Shown here piece after piece: positions 1 through 12,084 of a stretch of DNA of 64,000 nucleotides. This DNA is from Whitmania pigra (lineage: Eukaryota > Annelida > Clitellata > Hirudinida > Haemopidae): assembly GCA_021613335.1 (NCBI GenBank), contig JAJTWR010000065.1:144001-208000 (forward strand). The letters are read 5' to 3'. The stretch's first letter is position 1, and every line of letters begins with the position of its first letter. The position numbers and the translations under genes are program-made. Below the pieces are notes generated by a model. That model was given only the letters and a program-made list of their open reading frames with translations. It made no database searches and was not told the origin of the DNA.

Positions 1-960
1 GACCGAGGACAACAAAGCCGGAATTGGGATTTACATCCCAAGGAAGGAAGTAAACATCAGTCTCAGGACGTCGAGTCACAGCTGCATTAGTTCAATCGAA
101 CTGGCAGCCATCGAGCGATGTTTACTACATGTCAAGGACTCATATCAGGAGGAGTCCTTCGACATTGTCGTCCTAAGTGACTCGCTTAGTGCCCTACAGG
201 CACTAAAGGACGGCAACAATTATGCTCCTGATATTAAAAATGTACAGTTTTTAATTTCAGAAATTCAAGAGCGGCGGCAGAAAGGTCACTCTCGTCTGGG
301 TCCCTGCCCACGTTGGAATCCCTGGCAATGAGAAGGCCGATGCCCTGGCAAAGGCAGCCACTGCAAGGGATCAGATAGACCTCCGGATTCCGGCGTCTAT
401 CAAGGATGTCAAAAGGTCCGTGGCCCGCAACATCTTCCAACAGTGGCAGACCAGATGGGATGAAGATCCTCGAAGCCTACATATAAGTCCATAGAGAAAC
501 AAGTGTCGACGAAGAGCAAGTTCCAATGTGTCTCAAGGAGGAAGGAGGTTCTCGCCTCCAGACTCCGAGTTGGAAAGTGTGCTCTGAACCAGCACTTGTT
601 TCTCATGAAACGGCACCCAGACGGGAGGTGCGAGAAGTGCCCTCAGGAAGACGAAAGTGTGCAGCATTTCCTCATGGAATGCCCAGCCCAGTCATCCCTG
701 AGGAGAGAAATCAAGATGTTTACAGGTCTATCCGACATGAAATCCATGCTTAGCAATCCAGCAAGTGTGGACATCATTTATCGGTGGATCTGCAAAAACA
801 GATGCGGCTTACTATAAGCCTTTTACAATTTTACCATAACTAATTGATGCTTTTTATTATTCTAATACTTTTCATTTTTACTAACTTACTAACATTAACT
901 AAAGTCCAAATCATCTCAGTTATGCAACGGACTATAATCAAATAAATAAGCTCACTCTCT
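1..960 (+). mobile_element. RNase H-bearing LINE, 3' end (LINE-C)
   Basis: This is the 3' end of a non-LTR retrotransposon, truncated by the window edge. Translation shows the end of a RNase H domain (SSIELAAIERCL, then VLSDSLSALQAL, then the VGIPGNEKADALAK block), followed by a Cys/His cluster (CEKCPQEDESVQHFLMECP) typical of LINE C-termini. A frameshift near 270 separates the first RNase H part from the rest and a stop lies near 493, so the copy is dead. The 3' UTR ends near 940-955 with a short motif and an (AAATA)n-like tail. A RNase H domain after the RT is known from the I, R1, LOA and Tad groups; I cannot choose among them. A reverse-strand relative lies at 60543-61676. Confidence 0.8.
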
Positions 961-2960
961 CTCTCATGTAGTGACCGTGTGTAGTTGTTGTTTACTTGTG
1001 AATAATCCGTTACGTTAAACCTTGCCTTTCTTCGGGATCTCAGAGATATAACACTACGGACCTTGTTTTCAAGATCGGATTTATTTTTTAATGTTGTGGT
1101 GGCGCAGTAATTAAGTTTATTATGGCGTAATTAATTTTAGATCATAACATTTATGATCTTTTGTCTTACCAAATATGAACCTTCCTCGATTATTTGACAT
1201 TAATAATTTGACGCTTAATGACAGTGCTTAAATAAGAACCTGTCAAACTTTATTAAAATCATGCCTGACACGGTTCCTGACGCATTTGTTTTTTTTTACA
1301 TTTTTCTGAAATTTTAATTTTTTTAAAAATAAAATTTGTAAAAAAAAGAGGTGCGATAAAATATCTTTGTATTTGTGCTTATGTTCAGAGTTTCCGATGA
1401 GATGTTTGAAAAAAAAACCCAATTGCCCGACCATAAAAACCAAGGCAAGCCCAGATCATATTAAACCAGCTTTTATTGTCATTTATCATAATCTTTTAAT
1501 TAGGATTTATGTTATCATATATAGCCATGGGTTCCCTATTAAATAAAAATTAGATTATTAATGAAATAAGTCAAACATAATTTTACTTTAATTCAAAAAT
1601 TCAACTTTTTCAGAAATTGCATCATAAATATCAAAATTAAATTAAGATTAGACTAATAATGAAATAAGTCAAGCATAACTCTTAACATAGTATTATGTAT
1701 TAGATATCTAGGAGCTTTAATTGATGAGCACTTATCTTGTGTCACATATATCTCTTACGTTCGAAATCATGTTTATAAGAATATATAGAGGTATCATTTC
1801 TAGATTTCAGCCATTTCTTAACGCAGATGTAGCTTTTCTGGTATATTTCTATCTTTTTTACCTTTATTTAACTTACTGTAATATAAAAAATAAAATAAGC
1901 ATTTACTTATAGCATGTATTTACATCAATTGAATGTATTGCAAAACCGGAGGGTACAAATAATTTTCTTGTTATCACCTTAGCCTCTTCATTCACTAGCA
2001 ATAGTCTGTTAAATATATCAGAAACTCGTAATTTACAAATTGCTCTTTTCATGTTTTCATATGATTTCAATTCTCTATTAAAAATATCCATTTGCTTTTA
2101 TATGTCAAGCAATAACTACAACATTCTTTCACATTTACTACATAAAGCACATGAATATAGACCTTTTTCTAATTAATTATCAATGGGCTTCTACATATTG
2201 TTCTCATTTAAATAGGTTAAATGTTTTGTACAAAAACATATTATTCAGATTGTTTTTTGTTACTAATTCTGTATCCGACTAAGTCAACGTTTGTTAACAA
2301 TAATCTTTTAAACATTTACCAAATTCATTGCTTGCAAGTCTCACTATTTATGTTTTCTTATGATTATAATGCACTTCCCCTGATATTGACAGGTTTTTTC
2401 AGATATTAATAATTACAATAACAATATTAGTTTCTTCGTACATGAATATAGTCCCGCATTTGCTAAATCTACTTTCAAACTCTTTTCTATTCAATGATAT
2501 GGTCCAAGATTATACTCTTCAATTCTATTTTCAATAAAAGATCAATCTTTAAACGGTCTTTTCAATATTCTTTATTTGCAGTCTTAAAAATGTTATAGGT
2601 TGTATATATTCTTTGAATAGTTTTTTTTTATTTCTGTACATTCGCCTAAATAAAACGTGCTAATTAGGTGCAGTTTGACAGCGAAAGCGTGCGTTTCCTT
2701 AAGGCTGACCCTTGAATTATTGTATTTGGTTGTCTTTTGCTGCTGGTTTTGGTTTATTGTTAGTTACTTAGTCCAATAAAATTTCTCAAAAAAAAAGAAA
2801 AAAGAATAATTCTCAATTCAATGCCCAAGACTTTACTCCTCCGTACTTTCATCTATGAAATATCTAATTCAATTACACACATGCCCTTTTAAATTACTTT
2901 ATTAATTATTCAAAAAGTCGTGCAAACAATATTTATTGATTGGAATTGTTTAGCTTATAA
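961..2960. other. AT-rich stretch, no gene seen
   Basis: About 2 kb of AT-rich DNA with only short chance ORFs. Two pieces recur elsewhere: about 1080-1130 matches 19835-19885, and 2395-2760 matches 46060-46385. I see no coding exon, RNA gene or clear regulatory site. Confidence 0.5.
2395..2760 (+). repeat. Dispersed repeat shared with 46060-46385
   Basis: A ~350-bp direct repeat of 46060-46385. Both copies carry the blocks TTTCTGTACATTCGC and AAGGCTGACCCTTGA in the same order and spacing. It has no coding potential and its ends are not sharp. It may be an old non-autonomous element or a scrap of a wider duplication. Confidence 0.6.
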
Positions 2961-4998
2961 TCTTCTATACATATAAAACAAGGATCTTGTATGTTTTAGA
3001 GCCAAAAAAACCTTTTCTGGATGTACGCTGGTTCGTGTAGTAAGCTTTTAATTTATATTTATATTGGTTTATAATTTAGAACGATTTAAAAAAAAAAATA
3101 TAAATTAAAATATTCAGAATCTTCTTGCTGACAAACCTCACACAAATTTGTGTTAACAAGATTGCCATCAAGAGCTTCTATCGCATCGCTTCTTTAAGTA
3201 AAGACAGTGCGAGAGCATTTGCGAGATTTTTTTAATTGATCAGAATACTAGAATTGCGAAGCTTCGCAACAGGGCTGCTGTATTCCGAGCTTCTGAGACA
3301 GCAGAGCTGCGTGAGTCCTGACTACGGAACAAGAGGTAGAGCTACTACATCTAAAGCTTCTGAGATATTACAACAACGCACCAAACTGTATGAATTATTG
3401 GCATAGTATAAACTAATCGATTAGCAGAACAACAAGGCGTTATCATTTTCCTTGATGCTTCTGGAGGCACAGGAAAACATTTTTAACTAATTTAATTCTG
3501 GCTGAAATCAGGACTACGGGAGAAATTACCGTTTCCATTGCCTCTTCAGGAATTGCGGCAATGTTAATGGTAGGGGGAAAGACAGCCCGTTCTGCACTTA
3601 AATTGCCACTTGACACCGGAAGACAAGAAAGTTCTGCCTGCAACATAAAAAATCAAGCGATGGGGCGGAAGTCCTTAGAACATGTAAATTAATTGTTTGG
3701 GACGAATGCACCACGGGGCTCAAGTAGGTTATTGAAGCCATTACTCTTAGAGATTTGAGGGAAAATAACATCTTAATTGTAATTGTAATTGTAACTTCAT
3801 TTATATAGCGCCACATGCATAGCGTCAGAGGCGCTTCTTGTAACCATTTATATAGCGCTCCTTCCCAAGGGCGCTGGCGGCAGTGCAGGCTGGGTTTCGA
3901 ACACGACACATTACGACTGTTGTCATTACCGCCGTATGCAGGCACGTAACCCATTCGGCTAACCTGCACGCTATCACCTGCTTGATGAGGTGAACTCTGT
4001 TACTCCTGTGGAGATTTTCATCAAACTCTACCTGTCGTACCAAAGTCAACACCGGCCGATGAAATCCATGCATGTTTAAAGCATTCATTTTTGTGGAGAC
4101 ATGTACAAAAGGTTACTTTAAAGCAAAACATGAGAGTACATGATGGTGCTCAATATTTTCAAACAAACAACTACTGGACGTTGGAGAAGGTAGATTAAAT
4201 GTCAATTCTTCAGAAAATATTCAATTCTCATCAGATTTTAGTATTATGTTTCTATAATAGCAGAATTAATTGACGCAGTTTATCCAATGGTTTCCACAAA
4301 ATATGATCATTTAAACTGGTTGCAAGGGAGGGCCATTCTTGCTGCCAAAAATGTCCATGAAATCAACAATAAAATGCTATCAATGTTACCAGGTCCGGCC
4401 ACTGAATACAAGTCAATCGATACAGGTGTAGATGCTGATAAGGTTGTCAATTTCACACAAGAGTTCTTAAACTCACCGGACCCAGCTGGTTTGCCACCAC
4501 ACAATTTTTTACTAAAACTGGGATCTCCAATTATTCTACTACGTAACGTCGACCCACCAAAACTTTGAAATGGTATTAGGCTTTGTGTTAAAAAGATGTT
4601 GGGCAATGCAATTGAAGCAATTATCTTAAGAGGAAAAGGAGGAGGATTAACAGTTTTTATTCCACTGATACCCCTCCTTCCCACGGATATTCCTTTTAAC
4701 TTCAAAAGATTGCAATTTCCAGTAAGACTTGCATTCTCGATAACTATAAATAAGTCACAGAGGCAATCTATTAAATAAAGTGGAGTGGACTTGAAATCTC
4801 CGTGTTTTTCCCACGGACAAATTTATGTTGTATGCTTAAGGTTGGGTTCACCCAATAATTTATTTATTCTTGCTCCAGGGGTCAAACTAAAAGTGCTATT
4901 TATAGCCAAGTATTATGTTAATTCATATTAATAAAAATATTTTATACATGAAGTTTATTAAATTACAAATCTGTTACCGGGCAAAGCCAAACAGCTAG
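2961..4998 (+). mobile_element. Helitron remnant with Pif1-like helicase
   Basis: Pieces of a Helitron helicase are read across several frames. Walker A (DASGGTGKT) is at about 3455-3480, the Walker B-like block LIVWDECTT at about 3690-3715, and the C-terminal helicase motifs at 4287-4778 (LLKLGSPIILLRNVDPP, then RLQFPVRLAFSITINKSQ). The ORF is split by frameshifts and by a SINE at 3776-3971. The 3' end looks authentic: a small GC-rich hairpin near 4978-4994 and a terminal CTAG at 4995-4998 followed by T, as Helitrons have. The 5' end is a guess at 2961, where TC follows A. No Rep domain is visible, so this is a truncated or defective copy. Confidence 0.7.
3776..3971 (-). mobile_element. tRNA-derived SINE (SINE-1), copy 1
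   Basis: A reverse-strand SINE about 195 bp long. On its own strand it starts GCGTGCAGGTTAGCC, has an A-box-like segment, a good B box (GTTCGAAACCC), then a body in which the unit GCGCTATATAAAT occurs twice, and ends in an (ACAATT)n tail. It lies inside the Helitron helicase. Other copies are at 21735-21919, 23399-23582 and 37216-37402. Confidence 0.85.
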
Positions 4999-5018
4999 TT
5001 TTTGTATAAAGCGATTTA

Positions 5019-5110
5019 CAGAGATGGGCACTAACTATACTTTAGTTAAACATTAACTAAACTATCAACTAAAACATTTTAGTTAAACTGTTATTTACAA
5101 CTGTTTAAAA
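5019..5110 (+). mobile_element. hAT-like terminal fragment
   Basis: Begins CAGAGATGGGCACTAAC and continues with TTAGTTAAA-type inverted subterminal repeats, resembling the ends at 17040, 29233 and 55293. No matching right end or transposase is evident before the integrase fragment downstream. Confidence 0.45.
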
Positions 5111-5479
5111 AAATTGTCAAATAAACTAAAAAAAAATGGTAATAAATTTCTTAATTTTTTTCTGTCAAATTTCTGGCATATTTATTTCATCAAAATAAAG
5201 GTGGACAAAATGAGTCAATGCTACAAATTTTATTTCATATCAATAAAACTGCAATTAGAAACCAAAATTTATGACATGATAACATTTAGACTGAAATTGT
5301 TTTCTGATATCAATCTCGATCGAAGAGAAATCAGAGTGTCAACGTTTTGTCATCATCATCAGCATTTAGTCAACAAAGTACATCGACATACTCTGATTAT
5401 ATTGCGTATGAATCAACGAAATACTTGGTATTTACAACGGTTGTTGTTCCAGTTGTCAAAAACACCCCAATAATCCGCC

Positions 5480-5910
5480 GAAAGTCCTGAACCATCCGTG
5501 GGTGGTTCCTGATAAACCATGGAGTCGGTTACATGTGGACCACGCAGTCAATTTTCTTGAAGCAAAATGGTTGATTGTCGTAGACATCCAACTTCCGGTC
5601 TTTCATCCAAAGCTACAGTGGAGTTGTTAGAAGAGGATTTTGCCTATTTCGGGTACCCCCATTCGTTGATATCAGATAATGTTCAAGCATTTATGTGCGA
5701 AGAATTCAAATCATTTTTGAACGAGGGGGGAATACGTCATTTAAATGGTGCACCATCCGACCACAACTGGTCATGCCGAAAGACTTGTTCAGACGTTCAA
5801 GAAATCGATGATTAAATTGAGATTACTCCCAAAAATGACTTTACAAGAATTCCTAATACAATACTAAAGGACTCCTTTAGAAGCTGGTTTGTCGCCATGC
5901 TTGCAGACAA
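5480..5910 (+). pseudogene. Ty3/gypsy-type integrase fragment
   Basis: Translation gives the integrase core of a Ty3/gypsy retrotransposon: the entry block PDKPWSRLHVDHAVNF, then the central SDN of the catalytic core (SLISDNVQAFMCEEFKSFL), and after a frameshift near 5760 the block TGHAERLVQTFKKS that follows the catalytic Glu region. Frameshifts and a stop near 5863 make it non-functional. No LTRs, protease or RT are seen nearby. At about 5908 it abuts a CR1-like LINE fragment. Confidence 0.75.
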
Positions 5911-5924
5911 ATAAAGACGAGAGT

Positions 5925-7400
5925 CGATGTTCTTCGCCAAGCTCTGTCTTATCGGTGACTTTAATCTTTTTTGAGCTCAACTGGGATTTCACATCGGCTC
6001 CTAATAATTCTATCTATAGGATATTTCTGGAGTTCCTTAATGACCTCGGTCTTCATCAGTTTGTCATCTCTCTAACGCGATATAACAACATTCTCGACCT
6101 GATCTTATATAATGATCCACTATTAATTTCAACGATTGAAGTTTGTGGTCTGACAAGGCCACAACATGATCATTTTCCACCTGAATTGTACAACTCCATA
6201 TTCGCTTGTGTCACCGCAAGGCTACTATGATTTTAACAGGGGAGGACTATATTAGCTTAAATAACTTACAATTCGGGATCAATTTGAAACAGGCTTTAAG
6301 AGATGTTTTTTAATTGAAGAGTGTTGGTCGAATTTCATTTTATGTCTGTAAGGGGTATTATATATTATTATACCCCCTGTATCACACTGTATGTTCCCTT
6401 CGTCTTCAAGAGATCCACAAATATCAGAAGACGACCGTATGAAACCATACTACAGAAAAAATTTAACAAGATCAAACTCAAATGCTAGCGTGAGTGAAAT
6501 ATTTTCCTGATCTTTAGAGAAAAACCAATTACACTAAGTTTTTAGAAAAAGTTCAGCAAAATCAGCTCGCTGTTTATCGGGCCAAAAAAAGAAAAACATC
6601 TTATCAGCAAGAATAATTTCGGCAGCTTCTACAGATATGTTAATAACAAGCTTTTTTTTCACTCATCGATTAAATAATAAAACATGATGGAAGTATGATG
6701 AAGAAAGAACTACAAATTCAAAGGAAGTAGCTGATAAATTCAACACCTACTTCTCTAGCGTTTTTACAGCTGACGATGGAATTACACACGATCTTACACG
6801 ACGCTCTACCAAAATCTACCAGATGCTGTCCTACAAACTTTGAGACAACTGGAACGTCCTTGCTCACAATGTCGCGACCACATCCCTAATATCTTGTTAA
6901 AAAGTTGTGCTTTAGCTTGTCAAATCCACTCCATCATGTTTTCAATCTCACCTTTAATAGTGGACTTATGCCCAGAATCTGGAAAACAGCTCATGTCATT
7001 CTCAATCCACAAGAAAGGTCCGACAAGGCATTGGCGGTCAGACACCGCTTGACCGCCCGACCATCTATTTGACGAGACGAGTCGAATAGCGAGACGGTCC
7101 GAACACTAACTTTCAAAAGCCATTTGAATCGCTTTAACCCGATCGACTCGTTAAGAACATTTTTTTCACATTTAACGAGTCAAAACGAGGATTCAACAAC
7201 ATGAATTAAGACCATCTAAATCGATCACCACAAGTTTATTGTAGTGACTGGATCACTTCACAGCAACGACATCAGCAAACAGAGACAATCTACTTTCAAA
7301 AAGCCTTTGATTCTGTATCACAAACAAAATTACTAAACCTAGCCAAGGAATATTCCGCGGCGACAAAACGGATGGAGATTACTGGTTTAGAGCATTTACA
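5925..7400 (+). mobile_element. CR1-like LINE remnant (LINE-B)
   Basis: A degenerate + strand non-LTR element. Its endonuclease end (residues such as ELNWDFTSAPNNSIYR and LDLILYNDPLL) is at 5955-6200. RT N-terminal sequence is at about 6480-7040 (FNSGLMPRIWKTAHV), and a KAFDSVSQTKLLN block near 7290-7340 marks the RT motif A region. It is the same subfamily as the better copy on the - strand at 34255-36890. Many stops and frameshifts are present. Confidence 0.7.
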
Positions 7401-7568
7401 TCAATTTGTATAATTCACTTTCTACTGCTTGGAAAACGAACGACGTTCTTTCAAGTGGAAATCATGTCACTTTCAAGGTTGCGTTTCGGCCTACTTTAGC
7501 ACTAACTTTAACAACACAAATGCAAATTTAATTATCTCTAAATTTATTAATCAGTCGCAAATACTTGT

Positions 7569-7694
7569 TTCCGGGACTGTTTTGTCGGGGCTGTTTTGTC
7601 GGGGCTGTTTTGACGGGGTTATTTTGACCTGGGCTATTTTGACGGGGCTTTTTTGTCAGGTCTATTTTGTCGCTGGGATGTTATGATGGGTCAC
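7569..7694 (+). mobile_element. Foldback-like element, isolated right arm
   Basis: A tandem array of a ~17-bp unit (GGGGCTATTTTGACG type), ending ATGATGGGTCACC, which matches the right terminus of the complete foldback-like elements in this window. No left arm is found close by, so it is a partial copy. Confidence 0.7.
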
Positions 7695-7699
7695 CCCGG

Positions 7700-8166
7700 G
7701 TCAACATTAGTTATGACATTATAAGTGTCCGATTTTCGATAAAGTCAAAATTTAAACTTAGGGTCACCATGTAAAAATGGCAATAATTTCAAAAATATTT
7801 TGTATATACCCATTATATATATCACTGACTGGTGTCAAATTAAAAGAAATATTGTGAAATGATTTGGTGGGAACATTTTTCCAAGTTGATTAAGTTCATT
7901 TGATCTGATCCAATACTCTACTTTATTCTAAATACATGTTTAGATCCTAAAATCTATTCAAACTTCCCAGTTGAAAACAACCAAATTTATTTTCTTCTAA
8001 ATTCATGTTCAAACATTAAATGATATGCCATTATTTCATTAAGACCAGTCAATCACTCTCCGTCTTTGCACCAACAGACAAATTTGGTTTCTAATTAAGT
8101 CGTTGATGGTCATTATGTGGTGAAAATGAAATTATCATTCCCTTCGGACTATTACTTGAGCCAAAA
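7700..8166. other. AT-rich stretch, nothing recognised
   Basis: No ORF of note, no repeat boundary and no RNA-like fold that I can support. It ends where duplication copy 1 begins. Confidence 0.4.
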
Positions 8167-9158
8167 TATACATTTTCCCATATTATAATAATATATTCAC
8201 AGTGATACAATTGCTGTTACTTCAATTTTTTTTCGGAAAGTTTGAATGACGAAGATGAAGAGTCATAATCCGAATCGCCACCGCTGTTAGAAAAATTAAT
8301 TCAAACAACACGAAAATAACAAATAAAATATTTGAATTAAATATACAAACCACATTAACGTTCCGAGGCAGCAGAGCAAAAGTAATGACAGTCCTATGAT
8401 CATAAGCATAGTTTTATTTAATTTGAATCCGCCTGGCAAATTATTAATTTCCAGTTAGCCAAAATGTTATACAAATGAAAATTTCTCATGTTTTTAAACA
8501 GGTGATTATATTCCATCTTAATGTAGTATTCAATAAATTAAGTAAATTGACATACTTCCTTCAAAAATATCGAAGAAGTGATCTGGTACGGTGAAATCTG
8601 AATGATTTTAAGAGTCCAAATTCAGAGTGCGTGATGCCAATAACTAAATTCATAATCATTTGTTTTAAATTATTATGGTGTTTTTTTCCTCACAAGATGT
8701 CCGGACGTACCATCGCAAGTCCAAAATATTACTAGAAACAGATCATTCCTATTCCGAAAGTTGGTGCGCAACTAAACGCTCTACAAATTGGTAGCACTCA
8801 TAATGTGTAGGGATTGCAATCCATTTTGAAACAATCGAGGAACGCCGCAGAGTAGGAGGGCTATACAAAATGGTAGAGATAGTAAACGCTGCCTTCACAT
8901 TATACTCGGTTATACACTTGTTTGAAGAACGCCATCATCTGCCATTTTTGAATAATTCCAGCAACTACATAACATAATTAGATTAAAAATCAGGTTAACA
9001 GCTATGGAATCGGATGGAACCATCTTGAGGGATGGTTCACGGCAAACTCACTATTCAAAGCAGTCACGATAATTCAGGAGAGCAAGAGATGGAAAGAGAA
9101 AAAATCGCCTCGGAATGGCAGCAAGGCCAAAATGCAATCCAAACATATGTCACATTGG

Positions 9159-9648
9159 GGCACCCCGTCATAACAGCCCGGCCACAAAATAGCCCCGACA
9201 AAACAGCCCCGTCAGTATAGCCCGGCGACAAAATAGCCCAGGACAAAATAGCCCCGTCAAAATAGCGGTAGAACCGGTTCTTTGTGGATTTGTTACACGT
9301 CCACATGACGTGATGATAAGGTGAGGATAATTTATATTAAATACCAACTTGAAAAGTCCATGTAAAGTGAGGAAGTAGAGGGAATCCTAATAATATTTTA
9401 GACGATAAATCTTCAAACCACTAATTTCGAATTAAATTTGGAACCAGTTATCGGTTAATGTATTCAACTCAAAAATTTTTTTAAATACATTGACGGGGCT
9501 ATTTTGTCTTGGGCTATTTTGACGGGGCTATTTGGTCGGGGCTGTTTTGACGGGATTTTTCCGTCCTGGGCTATTCTGTCACCGGGCTATAATGACAGGG
9601 CTGTTTTGTCGGGGCTATTTTGTTGCCGGGCTGTTATGGCGGGTAACC
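9159..9648. mobile_element. Foldback-like element FB-1, complete
   Basis: The left arm starts GGCACCCCGTCATAAC and the right arm ends GGCGGGTAACC. Both arms are tandem ~17-bp units (GCCCCGTCAAAATA type) facing each other, around a ~200-bp unique core shared with the elements at 16509 and 52763. Flanks GTCACATTGG (9149-9158) and GTCACATGGG (9649-9658) form a 9-10 bp target duplication. The duplicated locus at about 44677-44686 has a single GTCACATGGG and no element, so it is a natural empty site. Confidence 0.9.
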
Positions 9649-9959
9649 GTCACATGGGACCTCTTATTAATTCGCATATTCCCAGTTATTTCATTAATAT
9701 AAAAATATAAATGTAGAATATGATGATGATGATATCATCGAAAAAATCGCAATTACCTTTCTGCATACAATGCTCACCAACATATCCTTCCATGCAACCC
9801 TTTACGCAAGCTCCAAACATATCGTGTTCACCGTTGCAACGCATGATATCGATGCAACTCAAACCGTTATCCCTTAGGCAGGCTGTCGAATGAGAATGTA
9901 ATAATTATAATAAAAAAACACTTTTTCCACGTTAACGGGGTCCGCAAACTGGCGAGTGA

Positions 9960-10035
9960 GCTATCGTGTTTCCCTGAAAATAATCCCTGACATGATTTTT
10001 GAAGATGATCGTAACATAAGCCCTACCCCGTAAAT
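9960..10035. repeat. Short repeat with AATAAGCCCTA units
   Basis: A ~75-bp segment with AATAATCCCTGAC, ATAAGCCCTACCCC and AATAAGCCCTAG in a row, also at about 44995-45075. It resembles the ends of known DNA-transposon-derived MITEs but only one end is visible. In copy 2 a LINE fragment abuts it directly. Confidence 0.4.
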
Positions 10036-10654
10036 AAGCCCTAGTTAAAATCGTCAACTGGCATTTATGGTCGTACCATAGATCTGTTGCGACATAATAA
10101 TATGTTGAATTACAAGCTATTAATTTAATGTCACTAAAGTTTAGTGAAAAAGTAATATAACAAAGTAACGATAATGAAATTATAATTACTGTACGCATTT
10201 GTATATAAAAGCATGGACGTAATTTGGCGCAAAAAAGGTCATCTCCTGTGCAGATGCGGTAAACAGACATCCACTTGGAACATGGTTGCATCGGGTTGTA
10301 TTTATGAATCTACTTAATTAAATGTGTTAATTAATTGCTAAACCCACTAGGATTACTCCAAACTCTCAAACTACAATAGACAATATTTTCCTCTTTATAG
10401 CTGAACATAAAAAGTTATTATTGAAAATATTTCTGACCATTTCCTTATATTTGTACAATTACCTAGAAAATAAAACAAATTAAACTTTAAGTCTAAGCCC
10501 TTGTGCAGTGAACGATCCATGTTTGGCCTACTCGTATTCCATTAGTTAATATTTAAGTTTTTGTAATAAATGCTTTCCTTTGACCATTACTGGTTCTCAT
10601 CCTGTTTGTAAGCAACCTTGCATGGTGTCGGCTTTTTTAGGTCGAACAACAAAT

Positions 10655-10890
10655 ACACTATATGTTGGGTCTTTGTAAGAATAAACAAGTTAAACAGAAA
10701 AGTTTATTGGCTGTCAAATATTCAGAAACAGAAACGAGAACGGAAAAATCGCTAATGGCTGCCAAGTACATATGTAACGTCGCACAACTCGCAATCCCTA
10801 TCGTTCAACTCTCGTACCAACTACCGTACAAACTCCCTCGCTCCAGAGGCCTGTTCCTTTTCTTCGCCAAGATGGCGTCACAACACTATA
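10655..10890 (+). repeat. LTR-like dispersed repeat (type R)
   Basis: Starts TGTTGGGTCTTTGTAAG and matches 39567-39780 closely through blocks such as ATATTCAGAAACAG and CACAACTCGCAATCCC. Parts (AGTTTATT, ATATTCAG, ACGG) recall the TGAAATAACC repeats elsewhere in the window. The frame open through it is a by-product. No coding retroelement is attached. Confidence 0.5.
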
Positions 10891-11310
10891 CAAATAATTT
10901 ATTAAATATCCAAGTTGTCAAAATAAAACTTCTGTTATTACTTACAGAAATAGTTTTATTAAACTATAATAAATATAAAAATAAATATATAAAGGCATAA
11001 ATATAATCTGCATTTTTCCAGTATTAGTAAGAAAATTACTGATAACTTTCCTTTATCTACTAATTAATCATTTCATTCCTTTCTCAATCAACCTCAATTA
11101 CAATCCATGAGCTTTCTTCCAACTAGTGCCTTTAAAAATATTAAATTTGCATATTCTTTTAAAATTTCACGTAGTTGTGATAATATTGATCCTTGTGTAG
11201 CAAGTGAATTTATATAATTAATTGCGGAACCTTTATCTTCAATATTTAATTGTTCTTTACGTACTGACATTGTGCCATCAATATTAATATCTCATTTCGT
11301 CATAACATAA

Positions 11311-11601
11311 TGAAATAACCCTGGAGTCTACAAATAAGCAAGTTAACTAATAAGTTTATTAGAGCAAGTATTCAGTTAACGGAACGGAATAACAGAAGTT
11401 AAGTGCTTAAGGATTGAAGTACTTAAGGATGCAAATGGATATTTTGGCTTCTGAGTTGTCTGGATTCTCGCTGATTGGCAAGTGATTAGCGAGAATGCTT
11501 GGTATAGCAATAATAGCCAGACCACGAAAAAGATAATTAAATGTAAATGTAATTACTTTAGCAATATAAACTTAATTAATTTCAAAACCACGTTTACAAT
11601 A
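11311..11601 (+). repeat. Solo-LTR-like repeat, copy 1
   Basis: Begins TGAAATAACCCTGGAG and ends GTTTACAATA, so the terminal CA seen in other copies is mutated. It shares AAGTTTATTAGAGC and the GTACTTAAGGAT blocks with copies at 19891, 43915, 49475 and 50512. No target duplication is evident here. Confidence 0.65.
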
Positions 11602-11654
11602 TTATTACATAAATTGAAAAATATGGCGTTAGAGGCCATTCAATTGATTTTATG

Positions 11655-11840
11655 ATTATTTAACTGCTAGGAAACAAAGGGTCTTTATCAATAATTTTGT
11701 TTCAGAAGATGTCATGGATTATGGCGTACCACAGGGTTCTGCTTCGGGTCCATTGTTATTCCTTATCTATATGAATTATTTCAAATGTACGTCCAACATG
11801 ATTAAATTATTGTTGTAAGCTGATGTTATTACTATGTAAG
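11655..11840 (+). pseudogene. Non-LTR reverse transcriptase fragment
   Basis: The + strand encodes NFVSEDVMDYGVPQGSASGP then LLFLIYMNYF, the RT motif region before the catalytic FADD box. A degenerate remainder (SNMIKLLL) follows and no FADD is preserved. It is a short orphan piece. Confidence 0.7.
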
Positions 11841-12084
11841 TTTCTGTAAGTTAATATAGCCTTATTTATTACAAATCGCTTATCTCTTAACTTACATAAA
11901 TCAAACTTTATTAATTTCCATTCTTCTAAAACCGACGAGCCTCAATACCTCAAACCGTCCTCCGATTCCGCGTCGAGTGGTTTAACCCGGATTTCTACAA
12001 TCAACGACATTAGATCCATCGCCTCATGACTTACGACAACCGGGTGGTCTACTGCAGTCCCAAAAGGTTCGGTTCGAATAAAGT

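Noticed and set aside
3598..4088. Two overlapping - strand ORFs of 123 and 87 residues
   Set aside because: They are read through the SINE-1 copy and its flanks and contain no domain.
5480..5910. Endogenous retrovirus
   Set aside because: Only an integrase fragment is present, of Ty3/gypsy type; no envelope, LTR or other viral gene is visible.
9032..9710. ORFs rich in Gly, Leu and Phe across foldback arms (also at 7429, 16364, 52861, 59888, 60046)
   Set aside because: They come from the GGGGCTGTTTTG-type units; tandem repeats stay open by composition.
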